NCBI GenBank assembly: GCA_036320915.1
Contig: JAXBDG010000014.1
Location: forward strand, 372,001 to 436,000
DNA from: Linnemannia elongata
Lineage: Eukaryota; Mortierellomycota; Mortierellomycetes; Mortierellales; Mortierellaceae
Direction: 5' to 3'
Length of the DNA stretch: 64,000 nucleotides
Position numbers and translations under genes: made by a program. Shown here piece by piece: positions 17,701 to 27,528 of the stretch (the stretch's first letter is position 1; each line of letters opens with the position of its first letter). Below the pieces are notes generated by a model that was given only the letters and a program-made list of their open reading frames with translations, was not told where the DNA came from and ran no database searches.

Positions 17701-19886
17701 GAAAATGCCAGAGCGGTAACACTCTTCTTGGAGACTTGGTGTGTATGGACGGGGTTCCAGTTGGTGGCATCAAAGATTGTGATAGACCCGTTCGTGAATG
17801 CAACCGCATATAAGGCATCGTCGACGGAATAGGCAGCGGCATTCGGTACATACTGCAAGTCCAAAGGCTTCTCTCCGAACTCGGCTCCTTTCAACTTGGC
17901 TCCTTGAAATTTTGCTTGGCGCAGCCAGCATTTGTCGAGGATGACGTCGGTCAGGTCTGCATCCCGCAAGTCGGCCGAGTCGAACTCTCCACCTGTCAGG
18001 TTGGCGCCCTTGATCTTGATGCCGCGCAGATCGGCGCTGTTGAACCGCATGCCTGAGCGAACCAAGATCGTCATCGCATTTGATGCCAACGTTTGATCTG
18101 TGCCTTTGTTGTTCCTGGATTCTCGGACTGTTTCCACCAACTGCTCCTTGAAGAACTGGCAGTTCTGAACTCGGTCGGCAAGAAACTGGACAGCCATTGT
18201 GCGCTTCGCGATGTTGGTGACTCCCAGCTTGTGATCTTTCTCCAGAGCTCGCCCTTTCTCCACAACCTTCTCCTTCTCAACCGCCGGTACACGTTGTGAT
18301 GCCTGCCCTTGTCGTGAGGCTGGTCCTCTCTCCGAAGACGACAAGGTATTCGACCTTGAAACAGGACCTCTTCCGCCACCTCTGGAGTTGTCTGAATCGA
18401 AACCGCCTGAGCTCCATCCGTCAGTGCCAGGGTCATCGTTGCCAGAGCCATCATCATCTTCAGGACCGTTGGGATGAAACACAGCCAGCGAGTAGAGATA
18501 CTGCAATAAAGAAGGGTGGACGAAGCGGTAAAAGTTTCCGGACTTGATCAAGGGAACCGACTCCTGCAACAGCTTCGACGTTGGATCTGGACCGAAATAC
18601 CTGGTCTTCCATGCACTCGTCGCCATGTTCTTGTGGCGCAGGTGCGAGTACTCGACAACCGGTTCGCCTGCTTGTTTATCAAAGATATCCACCGCTAAAT
18701 CTTTCAAGAACTCCATACAGTGTGGCCCGAAACCGTCATCCATCAGCATGACGAGTGCCTGCTGCTCAGTAGAGTTCATCGTTTTCCCATGTAATCGTTG
18801 CTTGCCGACACGCATCCAATCATCGAAAATGTACTTGTAGAGCTCGTCGAAGGAAACCCTAGACTGTGAAACATCATGAGGCGGTCCTGCTATAACAGGC
18901 AACTGTTCCAGAATGAAAGAGAGGATGTATGGGTTCTTGACTAGCTCCATCAGATTGGGGATATCGGTCAACGTCTCCATGTACTGGGAAACAGTCCAAA
19001 CAAGACCGGTTTGAGACGACGGCTGGGCTGTCGAGGAGTCATGCTGTGTTATTTCCCGATCGCCTCCAGACGACTGTCGAACCACCATTTGAAGCTGTTT
19101 GGCCACGTATTTCTCGACGTACTCCGTGATTTGTCGAAGCGTGAACGAAGCTGTAGCAGCCTTCTGAAATTGGTTGAGTTTCTGAGAGCTGTAACGGTCG
19201 TCCACCTCCGGTTGAAATCGTCCGTCAGAATCGCGTCCGATTTTGTCGCTCCTGCAGGCGATGATCAGCTTGACGATCCATTGTCCCTCTCTGTTGAATC
19301 TGTTCTGATTGTATATGTTGACCTGTACTTGCGCCTCATCGTATCCGTCACAAATAAGGATGAATCGACGCTTATTGCGCTTCAGGACCTGAATATGATC
19401 AGGATGAAAGCCTCTGGACTGGAGCACTTGTCCGAGTAAATCGTTGGCTGGTTTGGTGAATTCTGATAGATTGACGAGGATAGGGATAGCGTCGCTGAGA
19501 CTATTGTACTCGCCCCATAGTTTGCGCTCCAGCTGCTTGACAAAAACAGTCTTGCCGGAACCAGGATCGCCCATGAGCAACAGGACCGTGTTCGTACTGT
19601 CCAAGAACTCATACGCCATCGTCATCAAGGGTTTTGTTGGAAGATCCGGGGCGTCTAAACTGGTGTTGCTGTTGGGCTGAGTAGCGCCGAGTGGTTGATC
19701 ATAGCCGTATGGTTCAATATAGATCTCGGGCTTTGGGGGCTCTGGGGTCTCTGGGAGATTCAGGCATTGACTCCTCAATCTCCGCACTTGTTCCTCCGTG
19801 GCGTATTGCATCTGACGTGCAAGTTCTTGTGGATCGTAGCAAGGTCGCTTGTTGTAATTTCTGTCTCCCTCGTATCTGCGCAGCAT
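14712..19886 (-). CDS. NACHT - pentapeptide repeat - WD40 NLR-like protein (1724 aa)
   Basis: The frame is open from 20141, but I start at the ATG at 19886 (MLRRYEGDRNYNKRP) because the two paralogues begin with the same basic motif at the same distance from the NTPase. Walker A is GDPGSGKT at 106-113, followed by FVKQLERKLW and the Walker B-like FILICDGYDEAQ. A Ser/Gly/Arg-rich linker near residues 480-540 precedes pentapeptide repeats (ADLRG, ANLTG, ADLRD, AKLKG, AEFGE), then about 22 WD40 blades to the C-terminus. Some blades are nearly identical to the gene at 8719 (SGGSGPVFRGHTDHVVS), pointing to tandem duplication or gene conversion. The role is presumably an NLR-like sensor ATPase; the ligand is unknown and no N-terminal effector domain is visible. 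A spliced N-terminal extension from 19887-20141 or beyond cannot be excluded. Confidence 0.92.
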   Translation of the reverse strand: MLRRYEGDRNYNKRPCYDPQELARQMQYATEEQVRRLRSQCLNLPETPEPPKPEIYIEPYGYDQPLGATQPNSNTSLDAPDLPTKPLMTMAYEFLDSTNTVLLLMGDPGSGKTVFVKQLERKLWGEYNSLSDAIPILVNLSEFTKPANDLLGQVLQSRGFHPDHIQVLKRNKRRFILICDGYDEAQVQVNIYNQNRFNREGQWIVKLIIACRSDKIGRDSDGRFQPEVDDRYSSQKLNQFQKAATASFTLRQITEYVEKYVAKQLQMVVRQSSGGDREITQHDSSTAQPSSQTGLVWTVSQYMETLTDIPNLMELVKNPYILSFILEQLPVIAGPPHDVSQSRVSFDELYKYIFDDWMRVGKQRLHGKTMNSTEQQALVMLMDDGFGPHCMEFLKDLAVDIFDKQAGEPVVEYSHLRHKNMATSAWKTRYFGPDPTSKLLQESVPLIKSGNFYRFVHPSLLQYLYSLAVFHPNGPEDDDGSGNDDPGTDGWSSGGFDSDNSRGGGRGPVSRSNTLSSSERGPASRQGQASQRVPAVEKEKVVEKGRALEKDHKLGVTNIAKRTMAVQFLADRVQNCQFFKEQLVETVRESRNNKGTDQTLASNAMTILVRSGMRFNSADLRGIKIKGANLTGGEFDSADLRDADLTDVILDKCWLRQAKFQGAKLKGAEFGEKPLDLQYVPNAAAYSVDDALYAVAFTNGSITIFDATNWNPVHTHQVSKKSVTALAFSPKGGLLAYGDRTGMLRRWNYNSGALMTLSEGHGDYINGLVYSPDGSQIATADDKKVAVWDADTGVCVNVMVPCTEGALSVAFSPDGKQLVSGGSDGIIRLWNPETGSSICNLAGHGGAISTALFSPDGRHIASSSSDKTVRIWSASTGTWSLGATCNEHSERVISIAYSPDGQHLASCSEDGTIRTWDSRSGGSGPVFRGHTDHVVSVAYSQCGTQLTSCGRDKVLRLWDYRAAVKGAVLFGRTNNIPSGMYPYSTVKRQNSDSDKTIEPTRPRPLARTSESPLFGTTDTKFFAVSSNAFLTASASANGNTHTINVSFVATSENRYTLNGHEKEISSITFSPNNQSIASGDINGVLRVWNVETGVAIWAQAKHNGKIKGIAYSSNGEQIVSSGKDGTVRLCDALSGNPLYEFETCDGEIECVAFSPSGSWIASGDEDGAVMLWDPVNPTPKPAFTYDHNDTVNCITFSPDGNHLASAGSDNTVRIWDLNRKTVVHVLEEHVDPVRCLAFSPSGERLVSGSGDCTMKIWNVVTGVLESTLDHKEGIATVSFSSDGTQLWTGTKDRRIHEWTWASTGHDTAIIATSAFSNDGQHVASSLGGDAVRLWDTDSGNPRRILLGHSATIESVSFSPVGDLVAIGSSDKMARIWDAVTGTCLFQLEGHSGIVTSVVFSPDGTQVATSSLDQTLRWWTLSVPESESLSKEGGGTLVSQSERHAIVPILAMQTDKEETSTQGTHGAAVGIYTHDDSGLFHAPVYSPDGSEISVISGQHGVLRFDTRSKAPLPALVGHSDTATCIAYSPSGDRIATSSEDKTARIWDPQTGNELLKFVGHEDSVTSIAFSPFSYQVATSSADCSIRLWNVAGNTPNQETVGQVLLRHTDPVLCIAYSPDGRFLASGSEDRTMRLWDPLTREPLAEVRDFAVGVKSIQWKNLARGGLVLVTGCKENPLRVWEVVNVKRRQYEVRRYWGAGVESLAVSDTRLGQEHGLTEADCKLLR

Positions 19887-21248
19887 AGGTAGATTGGGCC
19901 TTTTGTCGGCAGTGTCGGTATTTGGCGTGATTAGGGGGTCGGTCGATTGAAGGCTAAGCACAGCAGAAATGGCCGATTTACAGGTTAATTTCTTCCATCT
20001 TTGACATCTGAATACTGGGGGGGCAAATAAAACGAGACGTGGATGGGTTACCTTGGTTAAGTGTGGCCCCGCCTTTTCTTTTTGGTGTTTGTTGATTGAC
20101 CGAGGAGTCGGCGCGTTTCTGTTCAGGAGTAGACCTATCAAGCAAAAAGTCGATTAGTTAGATGCTATCGCTAACAGCACAACATAAACGCTCTCAACAG
20201 AAGCAAGATTAAAGAACATAAAGCCTACCAGGGAGGCTCCCTCAGTGTTTTTTGGTGCTTCCTGGAGAAACGAAGAAGGGGGGAAGCAGGGGGATTCTCG
20301 AACTAGTGTGGCAGTCTGCTTTTGAGGGAGACCAGGCAAGTTTTCACACACAAACTGAATTGAGTGGTTAAATATTTTGGTTGACTGGTGACGATAACAA
20401 ACTTTTCGTGTCAAAAGAATAGTTAACTTACAAACAGATGAGACCCGCGAGCTGGGTTGCGCGTATATTTGAGCGATGAAGGGATGGACTGTCGCCTGAG
20501 GTCGACGAATGACCAGACGGTGAACAGTGCGTTATTGCTGGTGATGAAGAGCGATGAAAGAAAAGTTGGAAGGATGGGTGATGTTGCAAGTATAGCTGTG
20601 CCTGAGAGAAATGGGTGAGGAAAGGGCGCGATGTAAGATGAAGGAAGGAAGGGAGGGAGGGGATGCAACGAGAGAAGAAGGAGAGAAAAAGGGATGCAGC
20701 AAGAGAAGAAAAAATGGGCAGGGGTTCCCTGGCAAACGACACAACACGAGGGAAGTACGGATTGTAAGCCAAATTCTTCTGTGGGTGCGCTGAAAGGCGA
20801 AGGAGGGTGCACAAAGAGAAAAAAAAAAAAAAAAGGCTTGAGATCTCCAGTGTGTCAATCAATCCACAACTCATATCCAATCTAAGGACTTGCGATGTTC
20901 GTTTCACCCTCAATCCCTTCCCCTGTTAATTGCAACACTCTTCTTTGATCCTTTTATACTCCCTCCATCTTTTTGTCTTTTTCCATTGCCCTTCGCCAGG
21001 GTTATCCATTCGAGCTGCAAGTAGGTGAAGGAGAGAGAGAGAAAGAGAGTGGCTGTTTGTCTTTCAAATGCCTTCTTCAACGACCGCATTATGTTCGACC
21101 CAAAGATACCTCAGAGTGAGACAAACAAGGTCATAAGTTCTGGTGCCTGGATGGGGAGGGGCATCATTATCTTAGAACTGTCCCGACTACCGACTGTTAT
21201 GCTTTCTTATTTCAATACCTCTGTTATCCTCTTCCATTCCCTCAGGTC

Positions 21249-21288
<40 letters not shown>

Positions 21289-21464
21289 TCCTTCCCTCGC
21301 TATTGATCATGTTGAAGAAAATGACTTTGGCGAAGCCAGTGAGCGAGCCGTGGACCCACATTGGAAGGAGGGAGGCAAAGAGGCAAAAGCAGAAGAGGGA
21401 ACAGCCAGTTTAGTGAGCTACTACTAACAACTGGAATCAATGGCAAAGCTAGAAAAACATATCA
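19887..21464. other. upstream region of the NACHT gene and spacer
   Basis: The minus strand has a plausible acceptor (CTAAC branch site, then TTGATAG) at about 20135, followed by a Lys/Gln-rich frame, so a 5' exon of the NACHT gene may lie here. C/T-rich tracts occur on the minus strand at 20560-20830, about 700 bp upstream of the NACHT ATG. A (TC)16 microsatellite lies at 21254-21285. No other gene is supported. Confidence 0.5.
21254..21285. repeat. (TC)16 microsatellite
   Basis: Thirty-two bases of uninterrupted TC on the plus strand within a C/T-rich stretch. Confidence 0.95.
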
Positions 21465-22185
21465 AAGTTCATGTTGGCGAAGCAGCCAGGGGGGACGAAC
21501 GAGCAAATCACCACCGACGAACGGCCTCGCCAAGTTCTTTGTTCCTGACTGACCGCCTTCCGCCCTCTTTGTGCCGAGAACTCCGATTTCGAGAGTGACG
21601 GGGGGGAATGATGTAGATTGTCGAATAGCGTGTGCAATTACATGTATATGCAATTAAAAAAATGAGCATAGCATCTTGAGAAATGCTGCCGTTTAGCCAT
21701 AGTAACAATATAGATACATGCAAACAGGATCAAAGGTTAGCCATTAGGTATCGGCGTGGGTAAAAGTGGCATAAGGGATCAATTGAAAGGCAATAGGTCT
21801 TACCAGCATCAAGAGAAACATATTGGGATCCAACTTATTGCATATCGAATTGACTATATATTCCCACTGAGGATATCCTTTTGGCCGGGCGTCGCTAGAT
21901 GGCGGAGGACGAAGGTAGCCTTGAATAAGATTGTTGAATGTGTTGTTCGCTATGGAGGTTGACATCAACGTGTGTAAGACAGCGCGTTGTTTCTTTTAGA
22001 CTTGAGATCATTATCTTTATCTGATGTTGGCTGCAAGTACAGAACACACACACGTCTTTTTTCGCAGAGATCATATAGAGCAGACTATCAATCCCCCTGA
22101 TTACCAGACGAAGGTTGCTGAGGAGCAGTGCTGACAATGAAAAGCTCAAGATGACCACAACGATTGTCCTCGTACCGTATGTCAT
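21465..22185 (-). CDS. possible spliced secreted or membrane protein (unresolved model)
   Basis: Three coding-like pieces lie in order on the minus strand. (i) An ATG at 22185 begins a hydrophobic signal or anchor (MTYGTRTIVVVILSFSLSA) ending near a GTAATC donor at 22104. (ii) At 21949-21820, after a CCATAG acceptor, a frame with NNTFNNLIQGYLRPPP and WEYIVNSICNKLDPNMF ends at a good GTAAGACC donor. (iii) At about 21650-21465 a frame contains TLEIGVLGTKRAEGG and DLLVRPPWLLRQHEL then stop. The phase between (i) and (ii) does not fit with the simplest donor, so the model is incomplete. I do not recognise the family. It could be a real three-exon gene, a decayed one, or chance. Confidence 0.25.
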
Positions 22186-22690
22186 TACCAGCAATTACAC
22201 TGAAGGCCAAAAAAAAAAGGAGAGGGCGGACTGATTTTGGAAGCACTCTTTCTTTTGGCTTGTGCGCCTCCTTGCCTTTCTTGCACTTACCCCCTTAGCT
22301 GTACGTGATGCGAATAGTTGGTTCTCTCCTGAATTATTCCTCTAGAGCCATTCCTTTCGTCCTAGGATGAATTCACTTTGCCACGAACCTCGGTGAATGG
22401 AGAACCCGTCTGCCTTTTCTTTCCTTCTCGCTCACTTTTTCCTTTTCCACTTCATCCCGCACACTCTAATTCATTTTCCTTTCTTCTTCATCTTCCAGGT
22501 CAAACCTCAATCCACCCTTGCCCCACTCTATCATCGTGCTTTCTCCTACAGAAATACAACTCCTTCAACCTCAAAAAAACACGGTAAACATCTTCTACAA
22601 CACAAACACGAGCCCTTACTTCACCTCTCTTCCTTTTCTTTTTCAAAAAAAAGACCTCTTCCTCAGCGCAAAGAAAAATACAAAAAGAAT

Positions 22691-22927
22691 ATGCAACCAT
22701 CCCTTTACTGCCTTGTAGCCCTGCTTGCCGTGGGCGTCGCCACAGCTGCCAAGCCTCAATACAGAGAACCATGGCCACAACCTCAAACACCAACACCCAA
22801 GATTCCTCTTTGTCCAGGCTCCCGTACCTGTGTCTGGTACCATGACGAATGTGCTTCCAGCACCGATTGCAAGATCCTTGGCCAGACGTGTTGTCTCCTC
22901 CCTGGATGTGGACAAACTTGCATTTAA
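22691..22927 (+). CDS. secreted WAP-type four-disulfide-core protein (78 aa)
   Basis: Single exon. MQPSLYCLVALLAVGVATAA is a signal peptide. A short Pro-rich linker (WPQPQTPTPK) follows, then eight cysteines spaced C-x5-C-x6-C-x5-C-x6-CC-x4-C-x3-C. This is the whey acidic protein (WAP) four-disulfide-core pattern, including the adjacent C5-C6 pair and the CxxxC end. WAP domains in animals are serine-protease inhibitors or antimicrobial peptides; the role in a fungus is not established, and the assignment rests on cysteine spacing. The ATG is the first of the frame, preceded by an A-rich leader suited to a fungal 5'UTR. An acceptor-like C/T stretch ending CTTCCAG at 22498 hints at a 5'UTR intron. 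A long T run follows directly after the stop. Confidence 0.8.
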   Translation: MQPSLYCLVALLAVGVATAAKPQYREPWPQPQTPTPKIPLCPGSRTCVWYHDECASSTDCKILGQTCCLLPGCGQTCI

Positions 22928-22933
22928 TAACAT

Positions 22934-22964
<31 letters not shown>

Positions 22965-23667
22965 CTCGCTTCGACCTTTTGTCGTCAATAATGAAATATC
23001 CATGTTCAGCTAATCACCTTTATGGGAGGTGGGGGTTGTTTTGTGAGGGGGTGGCGGCATTCTTTTGATGTGCCCCATATTGTTTCCCATGAAGGGGATA
23101 GATGAAATGTGGGCCTAATGGGTTCATGGGTGAACATATATTGCTAGAATGAAATATTTAGGACAATGCAGTCTAAAACACAGCTCAGCTTTCCTTATCT
23201 ACTGGCACCTCAAGCTATATACTGTGAGGCGATTGGCATGTGGGAATGGGCAAAGGAGGAAGAGAAAGTCAGGACTGGGTCCCATGTTGGTAAAGAGTGG
23301 TGTAGCGGCAAACGGAATGCGAAACTTGTGTGGATCCAGGGGGGGGAGAAGGAGCGGGGATCGAAAACAAACAACGAAAAAGATATGTGAAATTTGGTTG
23401 GCTGAGTTTCCTTTGTTCAGAAATGGTTCGATGTTCATCTTTGCTCGACTGTTGATTGCGGGAGAGGGGGGTTCAGGGCTACATTCCACAAGGAGGACAA
23501 GGCATTATTATCCAAGAAAAAGCAGGCAATGGGTATGTTTGATGTTTGTTTGTGGTTTATTAATGTACAAGGTAGAGTTGAGTTGAGTAGGGTTGAGGTG
23601 GGAGGAATAAACAAAATGATTAAACAAAAAGAATCGATCCTGAAAATGATGGGCACTCAAGAGACAT
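22928..23667. other. convergent intergenic region
   Basis: A T-run of more than 20 at about 22939-22963 follows the WAP stop. The rest is G-rich on the plus strand without a supported gene, and contains the presumed 3'UTR of HMG-CoA synthase. Confidence 0.55.
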
Positions 23668-25791
23668 TTAAGCGCGGGCATAAGTACGACGGAACTTCTC
23701 ATCGACGCGGGTGAGGTAGTAAGTGCCCTTGGCCAAGGTCGAGATGTCACCGATGGGGTTGTAGTCCTTCAACAACGCAGTCTCCTCACGGAGCTTCAAG
23801 AGCTCAGCGAAAACCTCGGGGGTGACCTTGGTGCGGTTGGCAAGACGGGTCTTGATCTGGAGAGTCTCCCTGAACTTCTCGGTCGAGCTAACAACCTTGA
23901 GCGAGAAGAAGGTAGCAGCAGAGCCGGAACCGTACGAGAAGAGACCGATGCGCTTGTTGAGGATCTCCTCATCGGAAGCAGACGACATCAACGACGACAA
24001 CGAGGCCCAGACAGAGGCGGTGTACATGTTTCCGACGTTGGTGGCGGCATAGAGCGAGGGGATGACCTTCTTCTGGTACTCAGCCTTGGTGAACTGCATC
24101 ATGGCGCGCTCGAGACCCTTGTCGTAATAAGACTCCTCAGAGTGGGCAAACTTGGCATAGTCCTTGACCGAGGCATAGATCTCGTTCTCGGGATCCTGGA
24201 GCATGTCGTTGTAGGCCATGCGGCCGAAGGCCTTCTGGACCAACTTGCAGTTGGGAGCGTGGAAGACAGAGTAGTCGAGATCCTCGGACTTGATCAACTG
24301 CTCGGGGTTAGGGCTGTAACGCTTGGAGAACTTCTTGGTGAAGAGGCTGTAGCAGGCGTCGACAGAGCGAATGTAGCAGGTGTTGGAAAAGTGTCCATCG
24401 ACGGTGGGGTATTCAGAGGCGAGCTCGGGCTTGTAGAAGTCCCAGAGATGGTTCATGTGGGTGGCACGGACACCCTGGTCAAAGACGAGGGGAGCGTTGG
24501 GTCCGATCAAGATGGCGACGGCACCAGCACCACCGGTGGGGCGGGCGGGGCCCTCGGCGTAGGAGGCGATATCGGCAGCGACGACCAAGGCGAGGCGACC
24601 GTCCCAGGAGGAGGACTCGATCCAGTTGACGGCGTGGAAGACAGAGGCGGTACCACCGTAGCAGGCGTTCTTGGTGTCGATACCCTCGACATCGTGGTTG
24701 CCAGACTCCTCGAAGAGGGACATCAGGACAGTCTTGACAGACTTGGACTTGTCGATGATGGACTCTGTACCAACCTCCAAGAAACCAATGTCCTTGAAGG
24801 ACAAGCCGTGCTTCTCAATGAGGTTCTGAACAACTAATGTTATAAAGGAGGTGATTGTTTGTATGTTTTAGTCATCGGCATTCTCCTTTCTCACTTTTGC
24901 TTCAATGTCTTTCTTCTTTTTTGGATGTCGATCCCATTTCCCCCTTTTTCCCCCAGATCGGAATATCCGTTTGTGTTGCATTGTTTGTTTTGTATGTCGG
25001 TCGACCCAATCGTAACAATTCATTCATGCGCTTTGCCCTGTCGGTTTCCTCCTGTTTGTCGAATACGTGTTTGCTTCTTAAGTGCTTCCGTTCATTAGTC
25101 GCAGTTGTTGTCGTGGTCGGTTGCGTCCATTATTCTTTGCTTCTTATTTTAGTATGTTCATTGTCCCGATTAGAGTTGCCCTGTGTGCAACCACACGCCT
25201 TCGTTCCTCCTTTCCCTCTCCCACTTCAAGGGTGCGTGTGTATGCGCGCCCAAAGAAGCACAACAGTCGGTGGTTAGGTAACAATAAAAGAAAAGAAAGC
25301 CTTACCGGTGAGAGAGATCGAGTTGATGTCCTCGCGGTCATCGCAGACGGCCATCTGGGTCTGACCAAGACCGATTGTGTACTTTCCGGCAGAGACACCA
25401 TCGAACTGCTCGAGCTCAGTCTGATCAACAAACTAGATGGAGGAACGAGAGTAACACAGGGAGAGAATTAATATATGATGAGGAGGAAGAACACGGAAAA
25501 TAAAAAGTGAGCAGCGCATGTCTTGCTTCGGAATCAGAAGGAAGGAAGAAAGGAATGACCACAGGTTGGTTTGCAGTTGACAACCAAGCTGCACCCTTTA
25601 AGTAAGAGTTAGCCCCTTTGGTTGTTGTTTTGCTGCTTGCTGTTGCTGCTTGCTGCTGTTGTTGTTTACTGTGGTCCAATTGTTCGTGCACTTGTCAAGC
25701 CAGTGGGATGGTTTACCTTGGCGGGGTGGTAGAACTCGAGGGCGTGGATGCCGACGTTGGCGGGGGCGGTGTTGTTGATAGATCCAACCAT
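23668..25791 (-). CDS. ERG13: hydroxymethylglutaryl-CoA synthase
   Basis: Three coding exons: 25791-25717, 25432-25306 and 24833-23668, joining in frame to 455 aa. It condenses acetyl-CoA with acetoacetyl-CoA to HMG-CoA, the committed step towards mevalonate and sterols. Family residues are all present: the catalytic glutamate in [16 protein letters not shown], the nucleophilic cysteine in [11 protein letters not shown], and the active-site histidine in [16 protein letters not shown]. Length is normal for the family. I start at the ATG at 25791 ([18 protein letters not shown]) rather than the in-frame ATG at 25917, because a TATA box at 25935-25943 would put transcription start close to the latter. 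The introns (284 and 472 nt) are long for this window. Loss of a C-terminal peroxisomal signal or N-terminal transit peptide fits a cytosolic enzyme. Confidence 0.97.
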
Positions 25792-25934
25792 GTTGAGGAT
25801 TGTATTAGAAGAGAGAGTTGTTGTTGTTGTTGTTGTTGATGGAGTTGAGGGTGTTGAGGTTGACACGACGGGCAGAGGTGAGGAAGGAAAAGAGGAAAGG
25901 GATATGGAGCGAGACATCTGGGAAGTGCGGAGGG

Positions 25935-25943
25935 TATTTATAT
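25935..25943 (-). promoter_or_regulatory. TATA box of HMG-CoA synthase (ATATAAATA)
   Basis: ATATAAATACCCTC on the minus strand about 145 bp upstream of the chosen ATG. The same 14 bases occur before the LPMO-like gene at 55264-55277, marking a strong shared core-promoter type. Confidence 0.65.
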
Positions 25944-27528
25944 GGATCGTAGTTTGAAGATAACAGAGATATAAGAGAAAATGGCGTGTCTTTTTTTTTT
26001 CTTTATGTTTTCGTGGCGTGTATGTTCTATGCGTGTGTTCTGCGTGTGTATCTGTGCTAGTGAGCGAGTGAGTGATTGAGTGAGTGAATGAGTGGTCAAA
26101 GAGAGAGAGGAGGGAAGGGTTGAGAGAGAAGAGAGGAGGAGAAGGAAATTAAAAAAATCATTCGATTTTTTTTTTTTTTTTTTTGGTTGCAGCTGCAACA
26201 GAGGGGCTGCCTGTGCCTGTGCCAGAGAACGAGAGAGATCAGATCACACCACTAACAAATCGCACCCGTCTTTTTTATTTCTTTTGTTTCTCTATCTCAG
26301 GCACATATCCCATTCAAACGTTATATTTTGACTATGTCCGATAGCCCGTTCATTCTGCTTCTGGCTGAAAGCCATTTTTTTTTTACTTTCATTCATTCCT
26401 CATACTCCGGGGGGGCACATTGAGAGCCCTCGTCCCATTCCTTCATTCATCCATTCATTCACGTCTTCTTCCTTCTTCCTTCCTCTTTTCACAAGTCTCA
26501 ACATCCACTCATATCGCTTATTTCATTCGTACTTTCGTGTCTATCTTTGCATGCGCTCGTCCACTTTTCACACTCGAGCAATCCATTGGACAATGCTACG
26601 ACAAGGGAACCTTACCTCACCGTCTGCTTGCCCATCAATCAACTTCAATCAATCCTCCCTATCTCTCTTTTTCTATCCTCTGCGTGGCAACTCTATCATT
26701 GTCCCACCTAAAAAAAATGTGATACCAAAGAACGATAGAAAGAAAGAAATTGCATAGGATAATAAGATGGGCAACAGTGTGGCATGATCCTCCAAAACTC
26801 CCAATTGCTCTCATCTATTTCTTCCAGTCAACCCAAGCCAACCAATTGGGCTTTTACTTCCTTCAACGCACTCAGTAAGTAGAGTTGACTCTTGTTTTTT
26901 CTTTGTTGATGTCGTCCTTTCAGGGACAGCCATTGCCCTTCTTTTTCCGCCCCTTCCTTTTCCCATATCTAGTGAACTCATTCATTCCCCCCCCCCCTCT
27001 TTTTTTTTCCACTTTTCTTTGTCCCGCAACATGTCCCTCTCGATTGTTCCACCCATCGGATGATTATCTTTTACTTTGTTTGGCTGCTTCATTCATTGAT
27101 CTGAACGGCTCGGATTTTGGTTTATTATTTTCAAGTGTGCGCAATTGCAACGGATCTATGATCACTCTCATCGCTCACTTCCGCTGACGCTTTGTTATTT
27201 TTTTGTTTTTGTTTTTGAACTAGAGAAAGGACTAGTATTGAATAAGGAGGTCCAAAAAAGAAAAAAGAAAAAAGAAAAAGAAAAATAGGGATGTAATGTA
27301 CAATGGGATGGTAGCAATGTGGGAGTCAAAAAGAAGAAAAAAAGATCGAACCATATTTGTCCACTCAATTCTCATTTCTATGATACGGGAAGAAGCATGA
27401 ATGACGGTAGAAAAAGGCAACCAAAGACCGAGACACCGAGACACAGAGGCGCGAAGAAGAGGAAGAAAAAGAAGGGTCCTTGCTGCTCCCTGTGATCAAT
27501 CGATGCAATGTCTTGCATATACGCTCTC
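25944..27528. other. intergenic region upstream of HMG-CoA synthase
   Basis: There is no gene that I can support. The plus strand is C/T-rich between 26380 and 27010 with T runs (26166-26182, 26997-27009); the minus strand is A-rich before the cyclophilin end. It presumably holds distal promoter elements of HMG-CoA synthase and the 3'UTR of the cyclophilin gene. Confidence 0.5.

Noticed and set aside
20015..20051. 37-nt intron (GTAACC to CCCCAG) joining a Lys/Gln-rich frame to the NACHT reading frame
   Set aside because: It would keep phase, but 37 nt is below the usual minimum for a fungal spliceosomal intron, so the start at 19886 was preferred.
24142..24837. 231-codon plus-strand frame across the HMG-CoA synthase last exon
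   Set aside because: Antisense shadow: Gly/Val/Asp-rich composition follows from C-ending codon bias of the real gene on the minus strand.
25789..25917. Upstream in-frame ATG of HMG-CoA synthase at 25917
   Set aside because: It lies only about 20-25 bp from the TATA box and would add a Ser/Thr-rich tail absent from the family; the ATG at 25791 gives the conserved start.
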